Origin: Lepturacanthus savala
Lineage: Eukaryota; Chordata; Actinopteri; Scombriformes; Trichiuridae
Assembly (NCBI GenBank): GCA_030544235.1
Contig: CM060466.1
Span: 6,279,092 to 6,343,091 of the forward strand
Direction: 5' to 3'
Length of the DNA stretch: 64,000 nt
Position 1 is the stretch's first letter. Each line of letters opens with the position of its first letter. The notes beneath the pieces were generated by a model. The model searched no databases. It had not been told where the DNA came from and worked only from the letters and a program-made list of their open reading frames with translations. The position numbers and the translations under genes were made by a program. Shown here piece by piece: positions 1-13,219 of this stretch.

Positions 1-131
1 GTGAACTGAGAACCACAGGACATTTTTTAAATGTGATTTTCGTTGAGGGTACCAAGGGTCCCAAATTTTAAAATAAAAACTCTTCATCACCAAAATCACA
101 TTTAGAAAATGTCCTGTGGTTCTCAGTTCAC
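1..131. mobile_element. palindromic MITE-like element
   Basis: Bases 1-40 and 92-131 are inverted copies of each other with one mismatch (starting GTGAACTGAGAACCACAGGA), separated by about 50 bp of unrelated sequence. This is the form of a short non-autonomous DNA transposon. The left terminus coincides with the window edge, so the true end and the target duplication cannot be judged. It lies in the intron before the TNF-ligand terminal exon. Confidence 0.6.
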
Positions 132-235
132 AACGAAAGCATCTCCACCACAGAGAACAGAGTCTAGTACAGTTGCTGCCCTCTGTAGACGTCGTGAACT
201 AAATGAAATGTGTGTGTGTGTGTGTGTGTCTGCAG

Positions 236-615
236 CCAATGTTGAGAACTACACCATGTCCTGGGCTCCGGTCCTGTACAGCACCACCAGCTCCGTCGGA
301 AGCAGCTTCGATTTCAGCGCGGAGAGGCACACGCTGATGCTCAAAGAGACGGGGAACTACTTCATGTACGTCAACCTCAACTTCACCTGCACCAGCACTT
401 GCAAAAAGGGCCTCGTCACGGTGAGTCTGGGCAACGCTTTGACCTGCGAGGTCAACCTCCCGGAAGGGTTCGCCCCCGTGAGCAAGAGGTGCTGGACGGT
501 GAGCAGGATGAAGGCCGACACGTTTGTGCAGGGAGACATGACCGTACAAGACGGGGTGCTGCAGAACTGGAAACTGGACCGGGACTCGGCCTTCGGGTTG
601 TTCCTCGTGGGCTAA
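236..615 (+). CDS. TNF superfamily ligand (TNFSF9/CD70-like), terminal exon only
   Basis: This is the last coding exon of a type II membrane TNF-family cytokine; earlier exons lie outside the window. The acceptor is tctgcag|CC after a (TG)n tract, entered in phase 1, and the stop TAA is at 613-615. About 125 residues of TNF homology domain are encoded. The strand motif LKETGNYFMYVNLNF corresponds to the family's GxYxxYxxxxF core, and the C terminus FGLFLVG is the usual last beta strand. Cysteines in CTSTC, LTCEV and KRCW could form disulfides. The ending QNWKLDRDSAFGLFLVG resembles the C-terminal strand of TNFSF9. The neighbouring tnfsf14-like gene supports the TNFSF9/CD70/TNFSF14 cluster, but CD70 or another member is possible. 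Sequence between 109 and 235 is open in the same frame but is intron and MITE. Confidence 0.8.
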
Positions 616-1100
616 GATGACGGACATGCCTGGAAGTGGCGCTTTTTGTCGACGCGGATCCGCCTGTGACCCGCAGGTCGTATCTAAAGAACGACACCGG
701 TTTGTGTTTTTCTTAAAGTCCAGAAACGGACAGAAATAGGCAGCTGCTGATGCCGGTTTCTAAACTTTGAGGAGGTTTTATGCTAAACTAAAGATGTAAG
801 ACGACGAAGTTTAGCGGCGTCCGAAGAGAAGCTGCAGTTATGATAATGCAAACTGGATAGACAAGACACTGACCTCATTCTGTGTAAATATTTATAGATG
901 TGACTCGCTATATGATGTATTTATTTGGTGATATGGAACTATTTATATTTATAATGTTTAAGAAATATCATTAAGTTTGGTGTAGATATACCACTACATT
1001 AGTGTTGATGTGCAATACACTGCAAGTTAATCAGCCTACATTGGGTTAATGCAACTTTATGGTACTGTAATCATTTTATAAATGTCTGGGAGCATAAAGC
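616..1100 (+). promoter_or_regulatory. 3'UTR of the TNF ligand with AU-rich elements
   Basis: Downstream of the stop, ATTTA pentamers occur at 890-894, 919-923, 941-945 and 947-951 in an AT-rich stretch. Such clusters destabilise cytokine mRNAs in vertebrates. A weak CATAAA lies near 1093; no clear AATAAA was identified, so the 3' end is uncertain. Confidence 0.5.
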
Positions 1101-1951
1101 TGAAACTTTACAAAATTCTGTGATTACATTCCAAATCCTGAACAGGCTCTTTAGATGGACTGTGGTTCAGCAGTTTAATCTAATTTAATCTGTCCTGCCA
1201 CTGATGTTAAACAGTGATGAGTAACACTGCACTTTAAACAGTCTTTGCAGAAACAAGCATGGTCCTGTAAAAAATGATCCAACTGATACCAATGACCCAG
1301 ATTACTAAAATATGCTTCGCATGTGGTATCTTGAATTAAGAGAAATGTTTTACTTTGTAAAAACGCAAGTCCTATGGACAAACTACACATCGATGAATGT
1401 ATTTTTATCTTGCAATCCATATTAAACATGGATATAAACATGGATATGGTGAAAATCGAGTCTGGTGTGAAAAGTACATAAGTGATGACAACGTTGAAAG
1501 TGAAAAAGTATGAAAAGTTTAGATGTAAGGGAAACTTCCATTCTGTTTTCGCAGCCCGTAACGGGAACTAAATGCACATCACTTCCTGTTTATTTACTAA
1601 ACCGCTGTGTGGTTTAGTAAAAAAAAAAAAAAAAAAACTCCATGTGGGCCAGCAAGAAAACACAAACACACCTGGTGTGAACCCAAGGTGAAAACACAAA
1701 CACACCTGCCTGCTATTAGAATCGCTCTCAGTTTGTGAGCAGACGTATGAAGAAAGCTCATACGTAGGAGTATGTGATGAAACTATCGGTGATCGGTGCA
1801 TATGTATGAGTCATTGTGTGTGTGTGTGTGTGTGTTTGTCTATGGTTTTGTGTGTGTTTGTGTTTTATTTTCCTACACGCAAACTAGGCACAATTCGTTG
1901 TTTAAGGTTCCAAGCCACAATTAGCGGAAATAGTCCATAGATCATACCAAA

Positions 1952-2070
<119 letters not shown>

Positions 2071-2149
2071 CTGTAATCTGTGTGTTTTTCTTTAGAAGTT
2101 GCCACCATGTATTGTAAAATGAGTAGCAAATGTTATTACATTAGCTTCT

Positions 2150-2400
2150 GATGCAATGAGCAAACACATTGTTCCATTAGAACACTGGACTGATAGTTGC
2201 TGGAAATGGGCCTCTATACACCTATGTAGATATTACTGCACCAAAAACAGACATTTGTAGCTAGAATAGTCATTTACCACATTAGCGATGTATACAGTAG
2301 AGCAGATTTCTGATTAAAAGTTATCTTCATTGAAAAAACAGTGCTTTCCTTTCAAAAATAATGACATTTCTAAGTGACCCCAAACTTTTGAGTGGCAGTC
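2150..2400. mobile_element. non-autonomous DNA transposon relic (copy 1)
   Basis: This stretch matches 42270-42535 closely, sharing AATGAGCAAACACATTGT, GGCCTCTATACACCTATGTAG and a right end with CCCCAAACTTTTGA. The left end is lost. It is the same family as the more complete copy in dnm2 intron 3. Confidence 0.65.
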
Positions 2401-4211
2401 AAAGTATTAAATGTAACGGCATATACATAATATAATGTATATATTATGGCCTCCTTATAACTGATTACAGAATTTATGAAGGCACTCATCATGGTGCCAG
2501 GCTAAGGTTTTGATGTGATTTTCCAGTGTGACGTACTAACAGGTTCTGCCTCAATGCTGCTAGCATGTGAGCTGCAGATTTCAAAATTTCAAAAAAAAAA
2601 AAAGACCAAACAGATGGAAATTAGTAATTTCACAGCACAAGAGAGCTCCCACCAACACAATAATTGGCCTGTTGATGTATATGCAGCCTTTAAATGGTCA
2701 GGTTGCAGCTACTTTTTCATTAGTTGGGTCATTTATCAAGAAGAACGCATCATGTTTTATGGGATGATCAGATTTTTTTGTATATACACTGTGGTGAAAC
2801 TATCTAGTTTTTGGTGCGATTAGTCTAATGTTGAGTATAATTATCTCACTCCATCCAGTTTCTACAGCTGTTTATTCCTCACTAAGAGGCAGTGAAACTC
2901 CACACAGAAAAGTTTAAGGACTTGAACATGTGAACCTTCTTGCTGTGAGGCAACAGCGCTACCCACTGCACCTTTTTAGAATTATCTCATTTTCTTAAGA
3001 CAAAAAGAAAGTGACCAAAATCCAGGGGAAAAAAATAAATATAAAGAAAGAAAATTCTTGAAAAAACGTTGATCTTTATTCATTGATATTTAAAGATGGG
3101 TAAGATAGAAATTGATTAGTCCTTTTGGAAATAACAATGGAAACAACTTCAACAAAATAGCCAAACAGTCATCCACATATCACATATTTTATATAAAGTG
3201 CAGTTATTTGTGTTTTACAGCTGTGTCCAATCTGACTTGTTGAGAGAGAGTCGAGGTGCAGGTGGAACAATATTGTTTTTAGTAGAATTTGTCCAATATT
3301 GAGTAGAATTATCTAATTTTCCTAAAACAAGATTAAATTGAGCAAAATCTGAAAAAAAAATGAAATAAATAAAATAAATCATCTTTTCATCGTCATATTT
3401 AAGGAATAGTGTCTCTAAGTACAGGACTTGACTCACTATCTTCTAAGTTGCCTTCCACCACTGACAGCAACAGTTTGAGAGTATGTGCAGAGCTTCCAGG
3501 TTTGGTTAGGCTGCATACACTTTAGCTGGTTTGTGTGTCTGTTTTCAACTTAGGTGTAAAGATGTGTATCTGTGTCTCAAAGCCGGAAATGACCCAAATA
3601 TCTTCTCTGAGGTCAGTATCTCCACTCGCATCTTTCAGTGGTGTGTTGGTTACCTGCTTCTCTGTCTCTCTACTGTGTTTCCTGTGTCTTCACGATATTC
3701 TGATGCATTTTATATAGATATTTTCCACGATATATTACTGGCCATATTCCCTTTTGGTTGCCATATCTCTCCATACGTCTTTTTTTTTTTCTTTTTCCAT
3801 TCCATACCACTGCGATGTCTGCGAAACTTTCCCCTCTTCACTGTGAAAAGAGCTGAGTCAGCTGCATCTCAGTTCTCTTTCCCCCCTTCATCCTCTCCTC
3901 AGTGCATCCTTAACAAACCACATCCTGCTCTCTCCACACACACACACGCACACACACACACACACACACTGGTGTCAGCGTTGCAGGTATCTGTGTTTAT
4001 TCTTTATCAATAGATCTGCAAATGTGTTAGGTCTGTGGTTAGTCTCAGTGCACCTACGCTTCCAAACACTCTTATGGGTTTTTTTTGTACATTTCGGTAG
4101 CTATATGAGCAGAAAAGAATCACTGATCGTCTTTTACATTGAGTCTTCATTCGCCCGGGATGCAAAATGATCAGAAACGGATCCCACGGTTCAATTTGAT
4201 AGAAAAAATAT

Positions 4212-4217
4212 TTTATT
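4212..4217 (-). terminator. candidate polyadenylation signal of the tnfsf14-like gene
   Basis: AATAAA on the minus strand, about 240 bp after the stop at 4455. Confidence 0.5.
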
Positions 4218-4454
4218 CACACTAGAAAATACTTAACAAATGAATAGAATGATATAGCCTGAATATCAGATACTTTTTTTTATGATGTCACAACCGTTTG
4301 TTGCTTTTTCATAGATGGTTCAAATACATAAATCGATTACAGTAATATATTAGACTGTATATATTAGATCCACAACACATAGGGTGTAAATTAACACAAA
4401 AAGATGGAGACATCCACGCAGACAGAAAGCAGGACAGATTCTCTGCTTATGCTT

Positions 4455-7400
4455 TCAGGGAGATATCATAAAGGCCCCCATGAAGTTCTCTTTATGTCCT
4501 GGAAACATCTTCTCTATTTTCTCCAGTGTGACAAAGATTTGATCTTCACTCTGCAGGTAGAGAGATGATTAAAGATGGATAGATATTCAATACCAACAAC
4601 AGCAACAAACCCCAAAGAAACAGCTAAACAATCATCTACATATAACATATTAAAAGTTGGTCGGGATCAATGATCCTCAAACCCAGTTGGTTCTGAGCTG
4701 GTTGATACCAAATAATTATGAAGCTGTGTCCTTTCTTATTTACTGAGAGAGAGTCAAGGTGCAGGTGAAGTATTCAATATTGAGTAGAATTATCTCATTT
4801 TCTCAAAACAAGATTAAATTGACCAAAATTAGAAAAAAAACAACTTGAAATAAATCAAATGATCTGACAATAGAATAATAATTCTAATCAAGATTAGACT
4901 AATTGTTTTTTTGCAGTGGTAACATTTAAATAAGTGTAATAAATTGCCAAATTCATGGTGTAGTGTACTGAAGTAGAGGACTTGACTAACTGCATCTTCA
5001 GTTGGCTTCCACGACTGAAAGCAATGAAAACACACTGCCTGATGGTAACAGTGATGCTAAATAAATGATGTGTCACATCTCTAAAACCACCTGTCCTTTC
5101 CTTGCCAATCAGGACTCAGGTCATCATCATGAAATGTTGCTGTTGTTGCTTCAGTTTTCTTGGCATTCAAATGCAGGTTTGTTAGCAAAACAACTCAAAA
5201 AGTTTTGGCCAGATTTTCGCCAAACTTTCAGCGAATATTGGGAATGTTACCAATAACCGATAATTCAATTTTGGTAATGATCCGGAGAAAATCCTTGTTC
5301 CTGGATCACTTTGAATTTTTTGGTTGCTTGTTGACATTGTAGTATATGCAACTTCAACCAGCCACCATTGTCTGGGGTCTGGGTGATCTCTTGCACCTGC
5401 ATAGTATAGGACAACAATGGTTTTCGAGTTTCTTCAGTTTTTTTGGCGTTTAAATGCAGGATATGTTTGCGCCAGTGTTTGTCTGTTTGTTAGCAAAATA
5501 ACTCAAAAAGTTGTGGCCAGATTTTTGCCAAATTTTCAGCCAATATTGTAAATGTTACCATCAACGGATGATTCAATTTTGGTAATGACCCAGAGGAAAT
5601 CCTGGTACCTGGATCGCTTTGAATTTTTTGGTTGTTTAGTGACATTGCAGTATATGCATCTGCGTAGTATAGGACAACAATTTTTTTTCTAGTTTCTTTA
5701 GTTTTCTTAGCGTTCAAATGCAGAATACTGAACCTGCATGCACCAAAAAACCTGATCTTCTCATTCCCTGTAGCTGGTTGCATCATCATTTTTGAACAAA
5801 GACCAAGACTGGCACATTATTGGAAAATATGATAGTAACATAATCCGATGTTTTGCTTCATTCCTGTGTGTAGAGATTGATTAAAACCAGTTGAACGGTG
5901 TTCTACTTGCCTCTAGGTGGAAGATCCCTGCCAGAAAACTCTCCCAAAATTCATCCCTGCTTGAAGGCCTCGTGCTTGAAGTGCTCTGCTGCTGGCAGCG
6001 GAAACTAAAGGAAACGTGCCAAAGATTTTACTGTCACAAAGCATACTTGCAACCACAATATACATGGCTCGGATTTCAGCTGGCATGTTCATACACACAA
6101 GTTCAGGCTCATGAACACATGTGCAACAACAGAGGAAGGAAGTAAGGAGTGGTGCACTGACTAACCTTTTTGATTTCATAAGTTCTATAGGCTTGTCATA
6201 GGCCTTTGTTTTTTTCATGACCTTGTGCTGGGTAAGCGAGCACTCCTCCGAAGCATCTAATTGCACTTTGGAGTAGAGGTAGTAATAGCCTTCCTTCTTC
6301 ACTGACAACCGGCCATTTTCGTAGCTCATGTTGTAGGTGATGGCGTCATCATTGTTTTCCCACTTCACCACATTTTTATCATCCTCGACAAGGGCTTTGG
6401 GGACGGTAGAGGGGCCTGGGATAAAGATGAGAAAGGAGAGAAAACGAGAACTAATCAGTTCAAAGCAATTCAGGTCATATATGACATTTAGATTTGAGTG
6501 TCTTACCCAACAGGTGAGCAAAGGGCTTCTGTTGGATCTGTTCCGGATGTGGTCGCACATTGAAAATCTCATTGGCGCCTGTCCTCCAAAAGCAGAATGG
6601 GATCGATCAGTTACACCAACCAATAAAACAACCAATCTAAATTTGTCTGAGAACAAATGCGGGTTAATTAATAATTTTGAGGCTGTGTCTAATCTCACTT
6701 GTTGAGAGAGAGAGTCAAGTTGCAGGTGGGGGAAAAAAAATTCATACATTACAATGTATGTATGGTAAAATAAGCCACATTTTACCACAGCGTGTGAGGC
6801 AAATAAATGATGCTGACAGTGTAATCGTACCTTCAGGTCCCGCTTGACCCATTACGGTGCCACCCTGAAACAGGAAATGAGATGAAACGTAAAAAAAAAA
6901 ATGACGTAGCGCAACCAAAAGTGTAGCTGTGAGGCACAGAAACTTGAAAACTCACACTTCCTCGATGAGCAGATGCTTTAGCATTGGACAGATTTGGGCA
7001 CAGTGGGTATGTCTTACAGAGTAAATTTTCCTGCAAAGTGAAATTTTGCAAAATGTCAAAGTCAATCTAATGTCTACATCAAGTATAGATACTGTATATC
7101 CACATTATTAAGTCAGTAACACACTTACACATCCAAGCAAAAGCATATGTAGCAGCCAATAATGTAATAACTGTCCAATAAAGTAATAAAAGTGCTGACA
7201 TGATAACATAATAACTTTTGGCTAATTACATAACGGCTGGTTATTATGTAATTGGCCTGGTGAAGAATGTAATGTAATAAAATGTAATGTAATGTAATAA
7301 AAAAAAAAGTTTTCTTATCAGTTCGGGACTTTTTTTACATTATTGCCTATTACATTTTAAAGAGGGCAAATTTATTATATTATCAGCTGTTATTATTTAA

Positions 7401-8429
7401 AAGAAAGAAAAAAATGTGCTATGCCGTTTGTATTTTTAATTTTAATTTGCCCAAGTTTTATTATTAACAAAAACATTTTAAAGAAAACATAATTGTAACT
7501 ATTATAGCTTCACTTCATCATCCTTCCTCTTCATTAAGGAGCTACTGAGTCATTTAGCAGCTGATAAAGGGCATTAAAGTCATAAAGGACATTTTTTGTC
7601 TATTAAAGCCTCCAGTGAGCAATTCAGAAACTGTTACTTTAAGCAAATTATCACAATGACTAACTTGTGCATGACACAGTGGAATGTGACTATGGCCCCA
7701 TGTGCTTTTAAACATATTCTTGCCATATGATATTAAATCTTGGAGTGCCTCTGCTATTTCTTTCTCTTTTGGATTCTGATTTCACCCAACCCAGAAGAGC
7801 ACCTGAGTATAACTATCCGAATTCTCCTAAGCCTCCTAATCCCCTTTTGCGTCTTCCCGTTGCAAAGGTTTGATTTTGTCGTGGATGTTACATAACGTGC
7901 GGGGTGCATGACAAATAGAGACCAGCTGTAACAGCAGCATTATGAAACTGTAAAGTGAAGTTATATTGCGGATTTGCACATGAGAGAAAAGAGAAGTGAA
8001 GTAAAATGAGATCTATTACAGACATATTTGCCATTATGATGCTGAGACTTAAAGACAAGTCGGGTGTATGTTGATCCGTCCACCCGCTCGTTCTTCTCAT
8101 GACGTAGGCGGAAAATAGGGAAATTCTCGAGAAAAGGAATTTCCACGCGTTCAAAGCGCCGCGGCTTCTCTCTTCCCTCATGCACGCAGGCGAACAGACA
8201 GACACACAGACACACATGACAACAGCCTCACCTCGTTATGCTTGTATAGCTTGTAGATGAAAAATCCCTCCACAACAAGTCCCAACAAGGCCAATCCGAC
8301 GAGCAGGAGGAGAAACTTCTGGCCCGCTCGTGCCCACCCGGGTTTCTTGGCTCTGGGTATGGAGATGAAGTCGGCCTGAGTGTCCACCACAAATACCTGC
8401 TGGCCGCTAACCGCGCCGCCCTCCGCCAT
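4455..8429 (-). CDS. tnfsf14: TNFSF14 (LIGHT)-like ligand, complete, seven coding exons
   Basis: Exons (minus): 8232-8429, 6956-7030, 6831-6864, 6507-6578, 6166-6415, 5911-6004, 4455-4550. They total 819 nt in one frame, 272 aa. The start is the ATG at 8429; an in-frame stop just upstream, across a likely 5'UTR splice (donor near 8904, acceptor near 8505), argues against an earlier start. The protein is type II: a cytoplasmic segment, a membrane helix at about residues 39-60 (LLLLVGLALLGLVVEGFFIY), a stalk, then a TNF homology domain. The motif GYYYLYSKVQL is very close to mammalian LIGHT, followed by WESFLAGIFHLE and a C-terminal ENFMGAFMISP. YNMS is an N-glycosylation sequon. LIGHT binds HVEM/LTBR-type receptors in mammals; a T-cell costimulatory role here is inferred. 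Intron 6 begins with GC rather than GT and splits the TNF domain. Confidence 0.88.
5150..5700. repeat. two tandem diverged copies of a ~200-bp repeat in tnfsf14-like intron 6
   Basis: About 5155-5345 and 5440-5660 share long blocks (CAAAAAGTT.TGGCCAGATTTT, TTCAATTTTGGTAATGA, TTTGAATTTTTTGGTTG). They fill part of the 1.36-kb intron that interrupts the TNF homology domain. Confidence 0.7.
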
Positions 8430-9927
8430 CCCACCCGACTCGCACGTCTCCTCCCGGGACGTGAAGGCCTCGGGGTCAAAGTGCACAATTCGGCGAGGGA
8501 GGGATACTGAAAGAGGAGAGGTCTGGAGTTATGTAAGGTGAAAAGAAAGGAGACAAAAGACAGAAAGTCAGCGGAGAGACAGCAGGCGGTCAGGAAACAA
8601 AAGCAAAGAAATGCAAAGAGAGAAAGAGACAGAGCGAGAAGAAGCGAAACGAAGACGCATACAGACAGGAAAGGCCTCCAGCATTTTAAATACTACGACT
8701 CTGCCTACAGCGTGCAAACCAAACAAAGAGCAGCAAAGTGATTTCATCACACGCTGACAAATGAAAACACGAGGACAGACGGCTGAGAAAAAAAAAATCA
8801 TTTAAAAAGTTTCCGAATAGCAATTTGAAATAAATTTCTTAAAAAAAAAAACAAAAAAAACAACTATTACATTTAAAACAGCAGGACTGATGAAATATCT
8901 CACCTTACAGCCACCTCCAGAGACGTCCTGAATACAGAGTTTCTGTCCTCGCTCTGCCTCGCCGGCTGTCAGCTATCAACAATATTGCCTTTCAAGCTAG
9001 ATTGTGTAAGGAGGAACTGAAGATGACATGGGGAAGAAGCACAGATACACAGAGAGAGAGAGAGGGAGGGAGAGAGAGAATGAGCGTTTGCTCGTGTGTG
9101 TGAGACACTCCCTACGAGCTCTGAATGTATTTATCATCCCTCGGCTCACACTTCCTTTCCTCTGTCGTCGATTTCTCGCTCTTCTCGATTTTTCTGCAGT
9201 TTCTTAGAAACTCAGCTGGACTATTTGTTTGCTTTACACACATTTAATCCTGCAGAACCACGCAAGGTGTCTTTGAAGACAGTTTTTTTTTTTTTTTTGA
9301 ACAGCAATGATTGCTGTTGAGTGTGAAGGCCAAGACCAAAGGTTGCAGAATTCAGCTGCTTCATACACTTCTGACACTTTTCTTACCACAGCTTTGCACC
9401 CACACTTCAAAGATGATGAAGCCTCATCCGCTCGCAGCTTTCTAACACATGCAAATGTTTATGTTCTCTGATGCTTTGCTTTAAAAACCATGTTGCTCAT
9501 ATTGTCCTTTTTCCTTTCTTGTGTGTGTGTGTGTGTGTGGTTGTTAACAAATTTCAGCTGCATAGTTGGTGATTTAAAAAGACTAAGGGGCAAATCTGAT
9601 GTTGCAACGCAGTTTTTTTTTACTGCTTTGCATGAGAGTTCCTTCACTATGTCCAAATCCATTTTTATTATGAAGTTTCAATATTTTTATCGCTCTGTTT
9701 TTTCTGTTCTAGCTCATATTGCTTTCATTGTTCTCTCATTTTTGATAACTGATATTCTGCAGTGTCATAATGTACGTAATGAAGATGTGATAAAGTATTT
9801 GAATTGCAAAAAGAGGTGATTCCTGCTTTGTTCTGTGAAAGGTTTAGTGTATGAGGGCAGTATGTTTCCTCTCTTTGTTATAGGAGAGGATAGTTTGACA
9901 TGACAGAATCCATATGTTGAAATTAAA

Positions 9928-9928
<1 letters not shown>

Positions 9929-9978
<50 letters not shown>
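9929..9978. repeat. (CA)25 microsatellite
   Basis: Uninterrupted CA dinucleotide repeat. Confidence 0.97.
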
Positions 9979-9979
<1 letters not shown>

Positions 9980-12900
9980 TGTGTTTAGCGAAGATAAAGA
10001 TGCAGGGAGGACAGACGGAAGTCTACAGTCTACAGGCCTGAGTGAGTAGTTCCATCTTAAATACACAAATTATTAAGTCTGGTCCACAATCTGTGTGTGA
10101 AGCCCCATAGTTCACACTTTCTGTGTAATTTAAAATGTTTATTCTTTGGAATGTAAAAAAACAAACAAAAAGACAACAGCATATTTATGGAATATGTAAA
10201 AAAAAAAGACCTCTCATTTTTTTTTTTCAGTACATAATGTCACCATGTCATCATCAACTTCCTATTTTGCAACAGCGTTTCACTGTTCACTCACCGCTTT
10301 CAATTCCCATTTTATCAGTTTGAATTTCCCTCTTGCAATGGAACAATAATGAATGCTCACGTCATGATGATGACTCACCAGTGTCCGAAACATGCATTTA
10401 CTGCTCATTTCTATCTTTCAGAATCCTGTTTTACAGCTATAATTTATTAAGGCCTGTGCTTTTTGTACCACGATGAATTCAAATATCTGCTGTGAAAAGG
10501 GCGGATTGAGACTTTATTACAGTATAAAAGGAATATTCAACTGATTTCAAACACAGATTGGGAATTCTACAAAACATGAACTATAAAGAACATGAGCGGG
10601 TCATCGACCTCTGACTCAGATGATAGAAATAACTTGACCCAATTGACAGTATCACTTTCACATCTCATCTTTCCCTACATTTTTTTTTTTCAATTATCCT
10701 TGATAATATGGTTTGTACAAAGCCAAAGCAAATAGTTACTGGGAAAGTTTGGTGTGAACATTAACCTATGCATTGTGAAACTGTGCCCACTCAAAAGTAA
10801 AAGAAAATCTCATTATTGCGAAATCTAATCAATGTCCCCAGTTTTTTTTTTCTCTGGAAAGAATTTGGAGTGTCTTCAAGCAGTTTTTAAAAACCTTTTA
10901 CAAGAGAGTTAAAGTATCTGGTACCAGGTTTCTAGGGTCACACCAAATGTCACTGACCCGTCTACACATTCAACCCAAGAAGCTGTTGAGACGAGTAAAA
11001 ACACCTACAATCTACTGTACAGTGCTCCTCTAAAAACACCCATAGAAACACATTCAAATGACAAAATTCAAAAGGTCCTAGTTCTTAAACTCTTAAACCT
11101 TGGGTATATTTCCCCTGCTCTATATAACATACCCAGAATAAATATGGAATATCTCTACAACCCACGAAATCTATGTACTTAAACCTGGTAACAAAGGAAA
11201 ACTACAACATATTTGGTGATTAAAGACATTTCAGAATTAATTCATGTTGAATATTGCAACAAAAATCGGGTTAACTGCAGATAAAAATACTTTATTTCGT
11301 GTTGTAGCTAAGTTTTTAATGTGTTGATTTGATACAGGCAAGTCTGTTCATCCTGTTCAACCCACAAGAATTCTGCTGCAACATATCAGGGGGTGTTGGA
11401 TTTCAACAAATTAGGCAATGGCACAAATTAGTTTGAAAACATGGAACAGGGTTATCACAAAAGATTCTGATGCAGTACTGGGTATCAGGAGGAGTGTGTC
11501 TCCTCCTTAACCCATTTAAGCCCAAATGTATTATTTAGAGTTTTCATGCATATAATTATACCGGTTAAATCACTAACAAGCATTTTAATGACTATTATAG
11601 TTGCCACTTGCACAAATATGCCCATAAAAATCTATTTATCCCATGTACAAAATTATTTTTCGGGGATTATTCTAGAGACGTGAATGATTAAATAGATATA
11701 TACATTTCAGGGTTGAAAATCATAATTATCTAAATAAAATGACTCTTTTATTTTGGAGGGTTTGTCTTCGCCATGTTCTCAGGAGGAAGGGAGAGGAAGT
11801 TGATGAGAGAGATAGAAAAAGATGTCTGAAAAATAGCTGTATGACTAACATTTACATTTTTTTTTTTTTATTTTAAGTATAAAATGACAGTCATGGGCTT
11901 CAATGGGTTAATCCAACAGTAGATGTATTCACACTATAGGAGCAGCGGGCACTGCATTGAAAGTGAAAGTAAGTACCAACCACAAGCAATATGTTCTGTT
12001 CTGTATCTGCTCTACATTTCCAAGTTGTTAGGACAAAACGACTTATTAGACAATAATGCATTATATTAGTTGATGATTAAATACACACTTGTATCATTAA
12101 ATTCTTCTCACACCCATGCATCACTGGCCAATTCTACTCTACTGGAATGCTTGCCGAATGGATAAACAGGGGAGTGAGTGTGAAAAAATGTGAAAAATGG
12201 AAAACGGACACGCGCGAGATCACAAGTCTAGCCGAAAATAATCTAACCTGCAGTATCTACGAACCATAAGATGGTTGAGGTGCAGCAATATTCCATCATC
12301 ACTGAGAAATGTGAAGTTCAACAGCTGTTCAAGAGCCTTAAATCCAGTCAACAGACTTGCAGCCCACATAATGATATCACAGCTACATGTATACTGATGA
12401 CTCAGTTAGAAACAATGTTGACACTGGTAAATAATGAAGTTGGCAATGCAGTTGCAAGTGAAACAATTGAAGCCGCATACCAAACCTTACAAAGCATCTC
12501 ATGTAAAGAAGGATGACTCCGTTTGTTACTGGAAAACATGAGAGCAGAATCTGCAGCGAGGCGACCTGCAGAGCAGGAAGTCGTGCTTCAAAATTCAGCA
12601 GCGACTCACATCGAAAAAAGGCAAAATCTGGGCCCTGCACATACACAGCAACTGCAACCCCCCCTTTCACTTTAAATCCGTCCACTATCGAGGTTTATTT
12701 TTCATTCACAGTCTTCATTATAAGATACAAAATGTGCACAAAAATCCACCAGAATGCATGAAATCTCTGGTCCCTGAATAAAACCTACACCCTTGATTCT
12801 GATGGATAACAACAACATCCATCTGGTTCTCTTGTTTCTTGTCTTAATAGACTGATTTCACTTTTTTTGATTAGGGTTGTGATAGCGCTGCCTCTGCATT

Positions 12901-13219
12901 AGCTCATCACAGAAGTAGTAGAAGTGCAAGGCCCTGCCTATAATATGGAGAGGTCAGCATGCAAAATACAAGCTGTACTTACTTATAAAATAATAAGAAG
13001 AAACAATGCATGATGCAATGATACTTGCCTAATGATTTGTTTGCTCTATGCTGGGTTGGCACATGACAAAGGGGGGGTAGTGGATGCAGAAAACAAAGGC
13101 TTACGGCTTCACAAATTACTAAAACTAGACCAGAGCACCTTTGGGTCCTACTAAATTTACAGCCATAAATCACACTGGCAGACCTCTGGGCAGTCAGCCC
13201 ATATCACAGCCTCAGATGA

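Noticed and set aside
109..235. Open frame upstream of and continuous with the TNF terminal exon
   Set aside because: It runs through the MITE and the (TG)n tract and then crosses a clear tctgcag acceptor; this is intron read in frame.
5881..5916. tnfsf14-like gene read through exon 6 to a stop (LEASRTPFNWF), implying a truncated TNF domain
   Set aside because: An exon at 4455-4550 supplies the missing C-terminal strands in phase with a GC donor, so the gene is most likely intact.
12271..12516. 81-codon plus-strand frame with plausible composition
   Set aside because: I recognise no family, see no splice context or promoter, and the region is otherwise repeat-rich intergenic DNA.
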